Assembly (NCBI GenBank): GCA_964640085.1
Contig: CAZXFA010000002.1
Span: 1-64,000, forward strand
Length of the DNA stretch: 64,000 nucleotides
Direction: 5' to 3'
Source of the DNA: CAZXFA01 sp964640085
GTDB lineage: Bacteria > Actinomycetota > UBA4738 > HRBIN12
Shown: piece after piece, positions 34,138 through 42,944 of the stretch
Layout of the letters: each line of letters starts with the position of its first letter
Position numbering within the stretch: position 1 is the first letter of the stretch
The notes under the pieces: generated by a model
What the model was told of the DNA's origin: nothing
What the model saw: only the letters and a program-made list of their open reading frames with translations
Database searches by the model: none
Translations under genes and position numbers: made by a program

Positions 34138-35673
34138 GTGCCTGTCGAACTCGACGCCATCAGCGTGGGCAAGCTCGACTTCGTCGAGCAGCACGACCTG
34201 TGGACGGAGGAGCAGAAGCAGGCGGCGGAACGGGTGACCGAGCTGATCAAGGAGGGCAACTTCCGCACGGTCCGGGTCTCGTGGCCGGACCAGCACGGGA
34301 TCCTGCGCGGCAAGACCTTGACGGCGAACGCGTTCCTCCACGCGTTGCGGAACGGCCAGGACATGCAGTCGGCGGTCCTGATCATGGACACGGTCAACCG
34401 GATCATCTTCCCGCTGTTCCGTTCGGGCGGCGGGTTCGGCATCCCCGAGATGACCGGGTACCCGGACATGATCCTGGTCCCCGACCCGACCTCGTTCCGG
34501 GAGCTCCCCTGGGCGCCAGGAACCGGCTGGTGCCTGTCGGACGCCTACTTCCAGAACGGCAAGCCGGTCCCCTTCTCGAGCCGGCACGTCCTGCGCCAGC
34601 TCTTGGGCAAGCTCGCCGACGAGGGGTACGAGTACATCTCGGGGCTGGAGGTGGAGTTCTACATCACCAAGCTCGAGGACCCGATGCTGCTGCCCGAGCA
34701 GTCCGGGTGGCCGCCCGAGCCGCCGAAGGTCCGGGCGATCGCCCACGGGTTCCAGTACCTGACGGAGAACCGCAACGACGAGATCGACGAGATCCTCTCC
34801 ATCCTGGAGCGCCAGCTGCGGGATGTGGGCCTGCCGCTGCGGACGATGGAGGACGAGTGGGGCCCCGGGCAATGCGAGTTCACCTTCGACCCCCGCAAGG
34901 GGATGGAGTCGGCGGACAACATGGTCCTGTTCCGGACAGCGACCAAGCAGATCTGCCGCCGGAACGGGTACCACGCCACGTTCATGTGCCGACCGAACCT
35001 GGAGAACTTCTTCTCCAGCGGTTGGCACCTGCACCAGTCGCTGCGCGAGATCGACAAGCAGCAGAACGCCTTCACCAACCGGGAGGGCGGGGAGTGGGGA
35101 ACGGGCGAGTGGCTGTCCGACGTCGGCAAGCACTTCGTCGGAGGGCTCCTCGAGCACGCGGCGGCGCAGTGCGTGTTCTCCACCCCCACGGTCAACGGGT
35201 ACAAGCGGTTCCGGCCGGAGTCGTTCGCCCCGGACAAGATCACCTGGGCGCTCGAGAACCGTGCCGCGTACATCCGGGTGTGCAGCGCCGGGCCCGGCGA
35301 CGAGACGGCGCACGTCGAGAACCGGGCCGGTGAGCCCTCCGCCAACCCCCACCTGTACGCGGCGTCGCAGATCATCGCCGGGCTCGACGGGATCCGGAAC
35401 AAGACCGATCCCGGACCGATGGACGAGGAGCCCTACCTCGTGGACAAGCCGCTCCTGCCCCGGAGCCTGATGGATGCGATGGAGGCCCTGAAGCAGGACG
35501 AGGTGTTCCGCGAGGCCCTGGGCGACCCCTTCATCGAGTTCATCACCGCGGTGAAGGACTCGGAGATCAACGCGTACATGGCCTCGATCACGAGCGAGGA
35601 CGGGGTGGTGATGGAGGACCACCTGACGAAGGTGACGCCCTGGGAGCACCAGGAGTACTTCGAGGTCTACTGA
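34138..35673 (+). CDS. Glutamine synthetase-like ligase (gamma-glutamylpolyamine synthetase type)
   Basis: 511-residue GS-fold enzyme. Active-site motifs are LEVEFYITK, EWGPGQCEFTF, SGWHLHQSL, NGYKRFRPESFAPDKITWALENRAAYIRV and VENRAGEPSANPHLYAASQIIAGLDGI. The protein is longer than GlnA (about 470) and lacks the adenylylation loop tyrosine, as in PuuA/GlnA3-like ligases that glutamylate polyamines or ethanolamine. The GTG at 34138 has GGAAGGGGGG upstream. The Pot importer and the FluG-like amidohydrolase nearby support amine metabolism. Confidence 0.88.
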   Translation: MPVELDAISVGKLDFVEQHDLWTEEQKQAAERVTELIKEGNFRTVRVSWPDQHGILRGKTLTANAFLHALRNGQDMQSAVLIMDTVNRIIFPLFRSGGGFGIPEMTGYPDMILVPDPTSFRELPWAPGTGWCLSDAYFQNGKPVPFSSRHVLRQLLGKLADEGYEYISGLEVEFYITKLEDPMLLPEQSGWPPEPPKVRAIAHGFQYLTENRNDEIDEILSILERQLRDVGLPLRTMEDEWGPGQCEFTFDPRKGMESADNMVLFRTATKQICRRNGYHATFMCRPNLENFFSSGWHLHQSLREIDKQQNAFTNREGGEWGTGEWLSDVGKHFVGGLLEHAAAQCVFSTPTVNGYKRFRPESFAPDKITWALENRAAYIRVCSAGPGDETAHVENRAGEPSANPHLYAASQIIAGLDGIRNKTDPGPMDEEPYLVDKPLLPRSLMDAMEALKQDEVFREALGDPFIEFITAVKDSEINAYMASITSEDGVVMEDHLTKVTPWEHQEYFEVY

Positions 35674-35686
35674 TCGCGGGGGCGAC

Positions 35687-36268
35687 GTGAGCGGCGAGAC
35701 CGGCGGCGGGGACGGCGAGTTCATGGGCGGCGACCGGCCGTCCCCGATGTCGGTCCAAGAGATGAACGAGTTCCTCCAGGAACCGTGGATCGCCAAGATC
35801 GCGTGCCTGAAGCCCGACGGCTCCCCCTACATCGCCGCCAGCTGGTACCACTGGGACGGGGTGGCCTTCTGGGTGGTGCCGCGGGCGCGATCCGAGTGGG
35901 CCCACTACCTGGCGCGCGATCCGCGGGTCACGGTCCTGGTCGACAACCCGGACCCGCCGCTCCAGAAGGTGATCTGCGAGGGCACCGCCGTGATCGTGGA
36001 GGCCGCGGTGGGTCCGTACCTGGACACCGGGGAGATGTCCGTCTGGAACAAGATCGGCACCTACCACACGGGGCCGCGCTACCTCGGCGAGAAGTCCAAC
36101 GAGTACCGGGGTCCGAAGAACGTGGAGCCGTGCTGGACGATCAAGATCGTCCCCAGGAAGATCAGGACCGTCAAGTACGGGTTCCGTTGGGCATCGCGCT
36201 ACCAGCACCCGGAGCTGATCCCCGACGACAGGGGGGAGGCCGAGGTCAAGCCGATCTATTACGGGTAG
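35687..36268 (+). CDS. Pyridoxamine 5'-phosphate oxidase-fold flavin/F420-binding protein
   Basis: 193-residue split-barrel protein. WIAKIACLKPDGSPYIAASWYHWDGVAFWVVP and ARDPRVTVLVDNPDPPLQKVICEGTAVIV are the PNPOx-like core; VKYGFRW follows. A GTG at 35687 is used; ATG at 35723 or 35747 would lose only a flexible N-terminus. It follows the GS-like gene by 13 nt and is probably co-transcribed. It may use F420 or FMN. Confidence 0.85.
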   Translation: MSGETGGGDGEFMGGDRPSPMSVQEMNEFLQEPWIAKIACLKPDGSPYIAASWYHWDGVAFWVVPRARSEWAHYLARDPRVTVLVDNPDPPLQKVICEGTAVIVEAAVGPYLDTGEMSVWNKIGTYHTGPRYLGEKSNEYRGPKNVEPCWTIKIVPRKIRTVKYGFRWASRYQHPELIPDDRGEAEVKPIYYG

Positions 36269-36283
36269 CGGTCGTCGCCGGCC

Positions 36284-36850
36284 CTAGGCGTCGGAGCCTT
36301 CGTCGGCCAGGAGCCCTTCGAGGAGCAGGACGTCGAACGGCTTGGGCTCCATCCCGCCCAGGCTCACGTAGGTCTCGGTCCGGTCGACCCCCGGCACCGA
36401 CCAGATCCGGTCGAACAGCACCTGGCGCAGATGGCCGGTGTCCCGCAGACGCAGCCGCACCAGCAGGTCCTTCGGGCCGGTCACCAGACGGACGTCCTCC
36501 ACCTCCGGCGTCTCCCGGAGGCGCTCGACGACCTGGGTCTGGTCGCTCCCCTGCACCGAGACGATGCCGACGTAGACCACCAGCGGGAACCCGAGCAGGG
36601 CCCGGTCGATCTCCGCGCGGTACCCGCGGATCACGCCGAGCCCCTCGAGGCGAGCCACGCGGTCGGTGATCGCGGGCGGGGACATCCCCAGCTCCCGGGC
36701 GATGCTCCGCAGGGAGACCCTGGCGTCGATCGACAGCAGGCGCAGGATCGCCAGGTCCGTCGCGTCGAGCGCGGCTCGACCCCCATCCTCCCGCTTCGCC
36801 GGGAGCCGGGCCCGCCGGGCCGACCTCACGGCCGGTGCCTGCTGCTTCAT
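36284..36850 (-). CDS. Lrp/AsnC-family transcriptional regulator
   Basis: 188-residue regulator. A winged HTH occupies about residues 29-80 (LDATDLAILRLLSIDARVSLRSIARELGMSPPAITDRVARLEGLGVIRGY), then an AsnC ligand-binding RAM domain. A basic N-terminal extension of about 28 residues is longer than usual. It is convergent with the PNPOx gene and divergent from the aminotransferase operon, so it probably controls this block, perhaps in response to an amino acid. Confidence 0.9.
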   Translation of the reverse strand: MKQQAPAVRSARRARLPAKREDGGRAALDATDLAILRLLSIDARVSLRSIARELGMSPPAITDRVARLEGLGVIRGYRAEIDRALLGFPLVVYVGIVSVQGSDQTQVVERLRETPEVEDVRLVTGPKDLLVRLRLRDTGHLRQVLFDRIWSVPGVDRTETYVSLGGMEPKPFDVLLLEGLLADEGSDA

Positions 36851-37053
36851 CGCCAGGCCTCCACCCCGCTCCTGCTGACAGTCGAGCGCGCGTCAGGGCT
36901 TGGAGGCGGGCATCCGTTCACCCCGAACCCTCCTCTGTGTTACAACCAGGCTACTGAGCGCCGGGAACGGAGACAAGCGCCATCGCGGGTCAGAGGACGG
37001 CGACGGAGACGGAACGGTGGGGGCGGGTCTTCGCCGCCCGCACCCGCGCCGGG

Positions 37054-38211
37054 GTGGGCGAGGGGCTGGCCTCGATCCTGGCGCTCTCCGGGGCCAGGGA
37101 CGTCATCTCGTTCGCCGGCGGCTTCCCCGACGCCGAGACCTTCCCCGGCGATGTCCTCGCGGACATCGTGCACGAGCTGATCGCCTCGGGCGACCCCTCG
37201 GCCTTCCAGTACGGGCCGACCGAGGGTCTCCCCAGCTTCCGGGACTTCATCGCCGGGATGCTGGAGGCCCGCGAGGGCCATCGGCCGGACGGCCCGGAGC
37301 TACTCATCACCAGCGGCGGCGTGGAGGCGCTCGAGCTCCTCGGGAAGGCGTGCCTCGACCGCGGGGACACGGTGCTCGTCGAAGGCCCCACCTACCTGGG
37401 GGCGATCATGTCGTTCCGGAGCTTCGAGACCGACGTCCGGGCGATCCCGATCGACGACGAGGGGCTGCGGGTCGACCTGCTCGAGGCCGCCCTCGCACAG
37501 GGCACTCACCCGAAGCTCCTGTACACGATACCCGACCACCAGAACCCCGCCGGCGTGAGCTTGTCGGCCGAACGCCGGGCCGCCCTCGTGGGGATGGCGC
37601 GCCGGTACGGCCTGCTCCTCGTCGAGGACGTCGCGTACCGGGAGATGGGCTTCGAGGACGGGCGGCCCGAGAGCCTGTGGACCCTCGCCCCCGACACCGT
37701 CGTGCAGATCGGGACCTTCTCCAAGACGTTCTTCCCGGGCGTGCGGCTCGGCTGGGCGGTGGGTCCTCCCGAGGTCGTCGCCGAGCTCGTCCGGGCCAAG
37801 CAGATCACCGACCAGTGCGCCGGGGCGCTGGGGCAGCGGCTGCTCGAGGAGTACGGTCGGCGGGGTCTCCTCGAGCCGCAGAACGAGCGGGCCAGGGCGC
37901 TCTACGCGGGGCGGTGGCGCCTGCTCCGCGACGCCCTCGAGCGGGAGATGCCCGCCGGCGTCTCCTGGACGGAGCCGCGCGGGGGCTTCTTCGCCTGGCT
38001 CACGCTGCCCGAGGGCGTGAGCGCGATCGCGCTCGCCGAGCGCGCGATGCAGCAGCGCGTCGCGTTCGTCCCCGGGCCGCCCTTCTTCCCCGACACCCGG
38101 GGAGAGCACAACCTCCGGCTGGCGTTCAGCCGGATCCGCGACGACGACATCCTCGAGGGCACGCGCCGGCTGGCAGCGCTGATCCGCTCCGCGATGGAGG
38201 GAGGGACATGA
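37054..38211 (+). CDS. PLP-dependent aminotransferase, class I/II (2-aminoadipate/MocR-like)
   Basis: 385 residues from the first usable start, a GTG at 37054. PLP motifs are visible: ITSGGVEALELLGKACLDRGD, YTIPDHQNPAGVSLS, LVEDVAYREMGF and the lysine in QIGTFSKTFFPGVRLGW. The 24 codons upstream (36982-37053) read IAGQRTATETERWGRVFAARTRAG in frame and resemble the normal N-terminus, but hold no ATG, GTG or TTG. ATC at 36982 with GGAG eight nt upstream is a possible start. It overlaps the cupin gene by 4 nt. Confidence 0.88.
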   Translation: MGEGLASILALSGARDVISFAGGFPDAETFPGDVLADIVHELIASGDPSAFQYGPTEGLPSFRDFIAGMLEAREGHRPDGPELLITSGGVEALELLGKACLDRGDTVLVEGPTYLGAIMSFRSFETDVRAIPIDDEGLRVDLLEAALAQGTHPKLLYTIPDHQNPAGVSLSAERRAALVGMARRYGLLLVEDVAYREMGFEDGRPESLWTLAPDTVVQIGTFSKTFFPGVRLGWAVGPPEVVAELVRAKQITDQCAGALGQRLLEEYGRRGLLEPQNERARALYAGRWRLLRDALEREMPAGVSWTEPRGGFFAWLTLPEGVSAIALAERAMQQRVAFVPGPPFFPDTRGEHNLRLAFSRIRDDDILEGTRRLAALIRSAMEGGT

Positions 38212-38639
38212 CCCAGGAGGGCTACTTCGAGATAGGGACGGGCGATCCGGGGACGGCGCGGTCGCCGGGACGCTACATCGACGTGAACGCGATCAGCCCG
38301 GTCGAGTTCGCGAAGGGGCTCGCGTTCCAACCGGTCCTGGGCGAACGCCTGCTCGTGAACTTCGTCCGCTTCGAGCCGAACACGGTGGCCCCTGTCCACG
38401 CCCACGAGGAGGAGCAGGTCGCCTGCGTGATCGAGGGGGAGTTCGAGTTCGACCTGGACGGCGACGTCCGGATCTTGCGGCGGGGCGACGTGGTGCACGT
38501 CCCGCCGTTCGTCCCGCACGGCGCCCGCACCCTGGACTCGTCCTGCTTCGAGATCGACATCTTCTCGCCGCCGCGGCGAGCGCTCGTGGAGGCTGCGGGC
38601 CTCTCCTCGACGACCGAGCCTCCTCCCACCGAACCGTGA
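38208..38639 (+). CDS. Cupin-domain protein
   Basis: 143-residue cupin. Motif 1 (NTVAPVHAHEEEQVACVIEGEFEFDLDG) has two His and the Glu metal ligands, and motif 2 (GDVVHVPPFVPHGART) has the final His, so a metal site is complete. The ATG overlaps the aminotransferase stop and follows GGAGGGAGG. It is probably a small dioxygenase, isomerase or sugar/amine sensor. Confidence 0.85.
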   Translation: MTQEGYFEIGTGDPGTARSPGRYIDVNAISPVEFAKGLAFQPVLGERLLVNFVRFEPNTVAPVHAHEEEQVACVIEGEFEFDLDGDVRILRRGDVVHVPPFVPHGARTLDSSCFEIDIFSPPRRALVEAAGLSSTTEPPPTEP

Positions 38640-39424
38640 GCTCCGCCGGGTCCCTCCACGGCCGCGCGGCCGTGGTCACGGGCGGGTCGAAGGGGATCGG
38701 CCGGGCGATCGCGATCGAGCTGGCCACGGAGGGCGCGGACGTGGCGATCTGCGCCCGGGGCGCCGAGGATCTGGAGGCCGCGGCGGAGGAGCTCCGGGCG
38801 ACCGGCCGCACGATCCACGCGGAGGTCGCAGACGTGACCGATCCGGCCCAGGTGAAGGACTTCGTCGCGGCCTCGGCCGAGGCGCTGGGCGGGATCGACA
38901 TCCTGGTCAACAACGCGGGCCGCGCGCACCCCGGCAACTTCGAGACCCTGACCGACGAGGACTGGCAGGCCGACCTGGACGTGAAGCTGTTCTCGATGAT
39001 CCGGTGCAGCCGGGAGGCGATCCCTCACATGCGGCGTCGCGACGGCGGCCGGATCGTCAACATCAACGCGGTGTACGGGCGCTACCCGGACCCGACGTTC
39101 TTCGCGACCTCGGTGAACCGGGCCGCCTGCCTCGCGTTCACCAAGGCCCTCGCGATCCAGCTCGCCCCGGCCGGGATCCTGGTCAACAGCGTGAACATCG
39201 GCTTCGTCGTCACCCCACAGTGGCAGAACATCCACCAACGGCGCGCCCCGGAGATGAGCGAGGAGGAGTTCTTCGCGTCGATGGCGCGCGACGAGGTGCC
39301 GCTGGGGCGCTTCGGACGGCCAGACGAGGTCGCGGGGCTCGTGGTGTTCCTCGCGAGCGATCGCGCCTCCTACATGACGGGCGCCTCAATCGACATCGCC
39401 GGCGGCATGGGCCAGTACGTGTAA
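38636..39424 (+). CDS. SDR-fold protein with altered catalytic residues
   Basis: 262-residue SDR fold. TGGSKGIG (cofactor loop), ILVNNAGRAHPGN and YMTGASIDIAGG are intact. The active site is not: the usual catalytic Ser region reads IVNINAVYG, and the YxxxK motif reads TSVNR (ATSVNRAACLAF), so Ser, Tyr and Lys all appear replaced. The GTG at 38636 overlaps the cupin stop by 4 nt. It either uses a different chemistry or is a binding protein. Confidence 0.85.
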   Translation: MSSAGSLHGRAAVVTGGSKGIGRAIAIELATEGADVAICARGAEDLEAAAEELRATGRTIHAEVADVTDPAQVKDFVAASAEALGGIDILVNNAGRAHPGNFETLTDEDWQADLDVKLFSMIRCSREAIPHMRRRDGGRIVNINAVYGRYPDPTFFATSVNRAACLAFTKALAIQLAPAGILVNSVNIGFVVTPQWQNIHQRRAPEMSEEEFFASMARDEVPLGRFGRPDEVAGLVVFLASDRASYMTGASIDIAGGMGQYV

Positions 39425-39431
39425 CGGAGGC

Positions 39432-39801
39432 CTATGTCGACGCCCATGCCACGAGGCGGTCCAAATCCTCGGGCGTGAGCCCCATCGCGGGCTCGGTCCG
39501 AACGAGCAGCGTCTTCCCGCGCTCGCGAGCCCCGGCCTCGGCGTCCCACCAGAACTCGTCGTCGGCCCACGCGACGCGTCGGCCGTTGGCGTTCCGCTCG
39601 CACCGCGCCGCCACGTAGCTGTGCTTCCGGTCAGGCCGCCGCCGTTCGGTAGAACCCGATCACCGGCCAGGCCGCGCCGAAAGTGAACACCTTCGGGGCG
39701 CGGTACTCCCAGCTCGTCGCCCACACGCACTCGAACGCGTCCATCAGGTGGGCGACCTTGCCGCCGACGTCGCCCACGATCCGCAGCGGAAACCGTGCCG
39801 C
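39432..39801 (-). pseudogene. Broken HAD-domain gene (RNA-repair-associated HAD type)
   Basis: Two overlapping frames together resemble the HAD domain of the Swiss-Army-knife RNA repair group. The upstream frame (about 39801-39631) reads LMDAFECVWATSWEYRAPKV...WPVIGFYR, then stops. The downstream frame (39629-39432) reads RVAWADDEFWWDAEAGARERG and TLLVRTEPAMGLTPEDLDRLVAWA, matching the late DD-motif and the TDPxxGLT ending of the family. The N-terminal DVDGV part is missing, so the gene is both frameshifted and truncated. It lies head to head with the XRE gene. Confidence 0.6.
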
Positions 39802-39808
39802 TGCCCCT

Positions 39809-40585
39809 ATGACACGGGAGTCGCCCCGGAGGCGTTCGAGGCTCCCCGAGGCCGACAATCCGTCCTTCTACGAGGCCTTCGGCCGGGCGGTGAAGGTCGT
39901 CCGGACCGAGATGGGGCTCAGCCGGAAGGAGCTCGCGGAGCGCGCGGGTGTGTCGTACCCGTATCTCGCGGATATCGAGAGCGGCCGCGGGCGTCCGTCG
40001 TCCAGGGCACTCCCGGCGATCGCGGGCGCGCTGGGGATGTCGCCGTCGTCGCTCATCGCGGAGGATGAAGGACTCGCGAGGCGGATGCAGAAGCCGGCGA
40101 CGCCGATGCTCTCGGCCTCCTCGGCGGCGATGCCGGCGTCAGGAGGCGCCGCCGATGGTTCCACGACGAACCACGGGTGGCGGGCGATGGCCCCCACCCC
40201 CTGCGGACGTCGAGCCGCCGACCGCCGCGAGCGCCCGCGAGGAACTCCGCCGCCCGATCAATCAGCTCGCGGACCCAGGACGTCCGCCTCGTGCTCGGAG
40301 TCTCCATCGCGACCCCCGTTGACCGGGCGCACAGAGGCGGACACCCCCGAACTCCCGCCCTCGCAACACCTCGACCTGCGGACGACTCGTCGAGAGCACG
40401 ACGATCTGGCCCCTCACCGACCCCTCCCGCGCGATACCCCGACAGGAAACGCGAGCGCTTCTCCGTCAGCTGCCTGTCGTTGGCGATGGGGTAGAAGATG
40501 GGCTCGGGACCAGGCGTGCCGAGCGTCGGGAGATCCACCCCGAACACCGACGACACGTGGCGCGCAATCTTCAGCGTGTTCCTGA
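39809..40585 (+). CDS. XRE-family helix-turn-helix regulator, C-terminus doubtful
   Basis: From the ATG at 39809, residues of about 20-90 form an XRE DNA-binding domain (FGRAVKVVRTEMGLSRKELAERAGVSYPYLADIESGRGRPSSRALPAIAGALGMSPSSLI). Homology ends near position 40090. The remaining frame to 40585 is low-complexity and lies antisense to a helicase remnant, so the natural C-terminus was probably lost. It may still be a functional repressor. Confidence 0.6.
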   Translation: MTRESPRRRSRLPEADNPSFYEAFGRAVKVVRTEMGLSRKELAERAGVSYPYLADIESGRGRPSSRALPAIAGALGMSPSSLIAEDEGLARRMQKPATPMLSASSAAMPASGGAADGSTTNHGWRAMAPTPCGRRAADRRERPRGTPPPDQSARGPRTSASCSESPSRPPLTGRTEADTPELPPSQHLDLRTTRREHDDLAPHRPLPRDTPTGNASASPSAACRWRWGRRWARDQACRASGDPPRTPTTRGAQSSACS

Positions 40586-40815
40586 AGTTGATGCTGAGAT
40601 CGACGGACGGTTCCCTCCCATCCCTTGCGGTAGATCTGCTGCGCGGAGTCAGCGAAGACGTAGGAGGGGCCGTGCTTCCGCTCGGTCAGGAGCAGCTCCA
40701 GAACCGCCCACCTATCAGGCCGGAAGTCCTGTCCCTCGTCCACCAGATGGCGGCTGTCTTCCAACCAAGACCGGGGAGCAGGCTGGGGAGCGTTTCCTGG
40801 TTCATCAGCAGTACC
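40330..40815 (-). pseudogene. Remnant of a UvrD-like superfamily I helicase
   Basis: At least three frames carry consecutive helicase pieces. NQETLPSLLPGL (near 40810) is followed, in another frame, by HLVDEGQDFRPDRWAVLELLL and YVFADSAQQIYRKGWE (motif II DEGQD and Q-IYR). A third frame, from about 40610, reads EPSVDLSINFRNTLKIARHVSSVFG (motif III/IV region). IVVLSTSRPQVEVL is seen near 40400. Both ends are missing. The order matches NERD/UvrD-like helicases, so this is a decayed gene. Confidence 0.65.
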
Positions 40816-40997
40816 GCCGCCCCCTGGCCCCTACGAAGGTCGGGTACCGGAGCGAGAGCCCCTCGGTGCGCAGCAGGGGGTCGTCGACCATATCGGTCGG
40901 GCGTGATGCTACACCGGCCTTCCAGAGGGCGAAGATGCCCAGTCCCAGGAGGCTGCGGCCTCGCGGCCCGAGGGCCGAACCGACCGCTCCCTCGCGG

Positions 40998-42944
40998 CTA
41001 GCTCCGCCACTCGATGGATACGACGGGGACGGGCTCCGCCAACCCCTTGAGCGAGACCTCTCGCTCGTTCGCGACCTCGAACGGGATCGTCTCGCCCCGG
41101 ACGGTCGAGACCGTCGCGAGGATCTCGCCGCCCTCGGGGATCGCTCCCACCCTCGCGGCCTCGTGCACGCCGAGCCCCGCGTAGTCGTCGGCGATCACCG
41201 TGGCCTCGGCCGAGTGCAGCCCGATCCGGACCTGCGGCGCGAACCCGTGCTTGCGCCGGTGCTCCGCGAGCCGGCGTTGGATCGCGACGGCGCAGCTCGC
41301 GGCCGCCGCCGCGTTGGCGAACGAGGCGAAGAAACCGTCGCCCGTCGAGTGCACGACCTCGCCGCGATGCGCGCCGATCAGGTTCCGCAGGGTCTCGTCG
41401 TGCCAGCGAAGGACCGCCTCCCACGCGTCGTCCCCGATCGTGTGGATCAGGTCGGTGGAGCCCACGATGTCCGTGAACATGAAGGTGCGGGTCACCCGGC
41501 GTCCCGCATCCCCCTCCTTCCCCGCTTCGATCATCTCGTCGCAGCGCTGCGCTTCGAGGCGAGCGCCGAGGCGCTCGAACGCCGCCTTCGCGGCCCGGAG
41601 CTCCAGGACCGCCGAGCCCTCGTCTCCGCCCGAACGGCAGGCGACCGCGAGCCAGCGACGTGCCTGCGCCGCCTCGAACGGCGCATCCGCCTCGGTCCAG
41701 TGACGCACCGCCGTGCGCAGCTCGGCGATCGCGGCCGCCGCGTCCTCCTCGTAGGTCAGCGCCGCACCGATCCCCTGGTGCGCGGCCGCGTGCAGCATCG
41801 GCTGATCGTAGGCCTCCGCGATCCCCCGGAGCTCGTCCGCCGCCTGGCGCGCATCGGCCAGGTCATGCGCCGCAAGCGCGATCTCTATCCGAGCCGGGAG
41901 GAGACGGGACCTCGAGAACAAATCCATCGCATCGGCCAACGCCGTTCCGATCGAGGCCCGGGCGGCGTCGATGCGTCCTCGCGCCAGATGGAGGAGCGCC
42001 AGCCCCGGCTGTGGGTCGTGCCCGAGCCGGTGGGCCTGCTCGAACGCGTCCTGGGCTCCGTCCAGGTCACCCGTCCGCAGCCGGACCTCGCCGATCTCGT
42101 AGGACCCGGCACCCGCCTGCGGCAGCCTGCCGAAGGCCTGGAGCTCGCCCAGCGCCTTGCGGGCCTCGTCCTCGGCCTGGGGGAACGACCCTCGGAGCCG
42201 CATGATCTCGGCGCGCTGCACACGGCAGACTCCCGGGAACCCGGTGATCGCCTGACGCTCGCACCACCGAGCGACCGCCTCGGTCCACTCCCCCGCGCGT
42301 CGGTAGTCGGCGAGGCTCCGACACACGTTGATGGTGATGCAGTAGACGGACCCGGCGGCGAACGGCGTGAGCTCGCCTCCGACGGCGGCCAGCGTCCCCT
42401 CATCCACGAGGGACATTCCGCGCTCGACCTGCTGCTGGAAGACGAGGACGGCCCCCTGGAGCACTAGCCCGAACGCCTGGAGGTCCCGGTCGCCGAAGCG
42501 CGCGCCGATCTCCTGGGCCGCGATCGCGTGCTGCATCGCCGCGTCGATGTCGCCTCGGTCGAAGGCCGACCGCACCAGGGCGAGCTTGAGGTAGCCGCTC
42601 TCGACGCACTCCGATTGGTCGGCCATGAGCCGGATCGCCCGCTGCAACCACCCGTTCCACAGCGCCGACTCCGACCGGTCCCCGTACTCCTGCGCGAGCC
42701 GGAGTGCGACGTAGGCGGCGCGATGCGGGTTCCCCTCGGCCTCGTACGCGGCGTACGCGCGCTCGAAGGCATCGATGCTCTCGGCCGGATGCGCGCTCCA
42801 CCAGGCCGCCTCACCGAGCCGCTGGAGATCCGCGGCGGCGAGTCCCTCGCGTTCGGCGACGGAGGAGAGACCCTCGAACGCCTCCTGCCAGGCGTGGTCC
42901 TCCAGCGCTTCGCGGGCACGATCGAGCGTGGCGGCGTCACTCAT
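40998..42944 (-). CDS. TPR-class III nucleotide cyclase protein
   Basis: 648-residue protein. The first 470 residues are helical TPR-like repeats; the C-terminal cyclase domain begins RTFMFTDIVGSTDLI. Metal aspartates are present (FTDIVGS, STGDGFF). The position that usually holds the substrate-binding Lys is His (VVHSTGDG), and the usual Asn is His (GLGVHEAARV), so activity or specificity may differ from normal adenylate cyclases. The cyclase domain resembles that of the ferredoxin-cyclase at 62907 more than those of the large ATPase-cyclases. The start at 42944 lacks a strong ribosome site. Confidence 0.88.
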   Translation of the reverse strand: MSDAATLDRAREALEDHAWQEAFEGLSSVAEREGLAAADLQRLGEAAWWSAHPAESIDAFERAYAAYEAEGNPHRAAYVALRLAQEYGDRSESALWNGWLQRAIRLMADQSECVESGYLKLALVRSAFDRGDIDAAMQHAIAAQEIGARFGDRDLQAFGLVLQGAVLVFQQQVERGMSLVDEGTLAAVGGELTPFAAGSVYCITINVCRSLADYRRAGEWTEAVARWCERQAITGFPGVCRVQRAEIMRLRGSFPQAEDEARKALGELQAFGRLPQAGAGSYEIGEVRLRTGDLDGAQDAFEQAHRLGHDPQPGLALLHLARGRIDAARASIGTALADAMDLFSRSRLLPARIEIALAAHDLADARQAADELRGIAEAYDQPMLHAAAHQGIGAALTYEEDAAAAIAELRTAVRHWTEADAPFEAAQARRWLAVACRSGGDEGSAVLELRAAKAAFERLGARLEAQRCDEMIEAGKEGDAGRRVTRTFMFTDIVGSTDLIHTIGDDAWEAVLRWHDETLRNLIGAHRGEVVHSTGDGFFASFANAAAAASCAVAIQRRLAEHRRKHGFAPQVRIGLHSAEATVIADDYAGLGVHEAARVGAIPEGGEILATVSTVRGETIPFEVANEREVSLKGLAEPVPVVSIEWRS

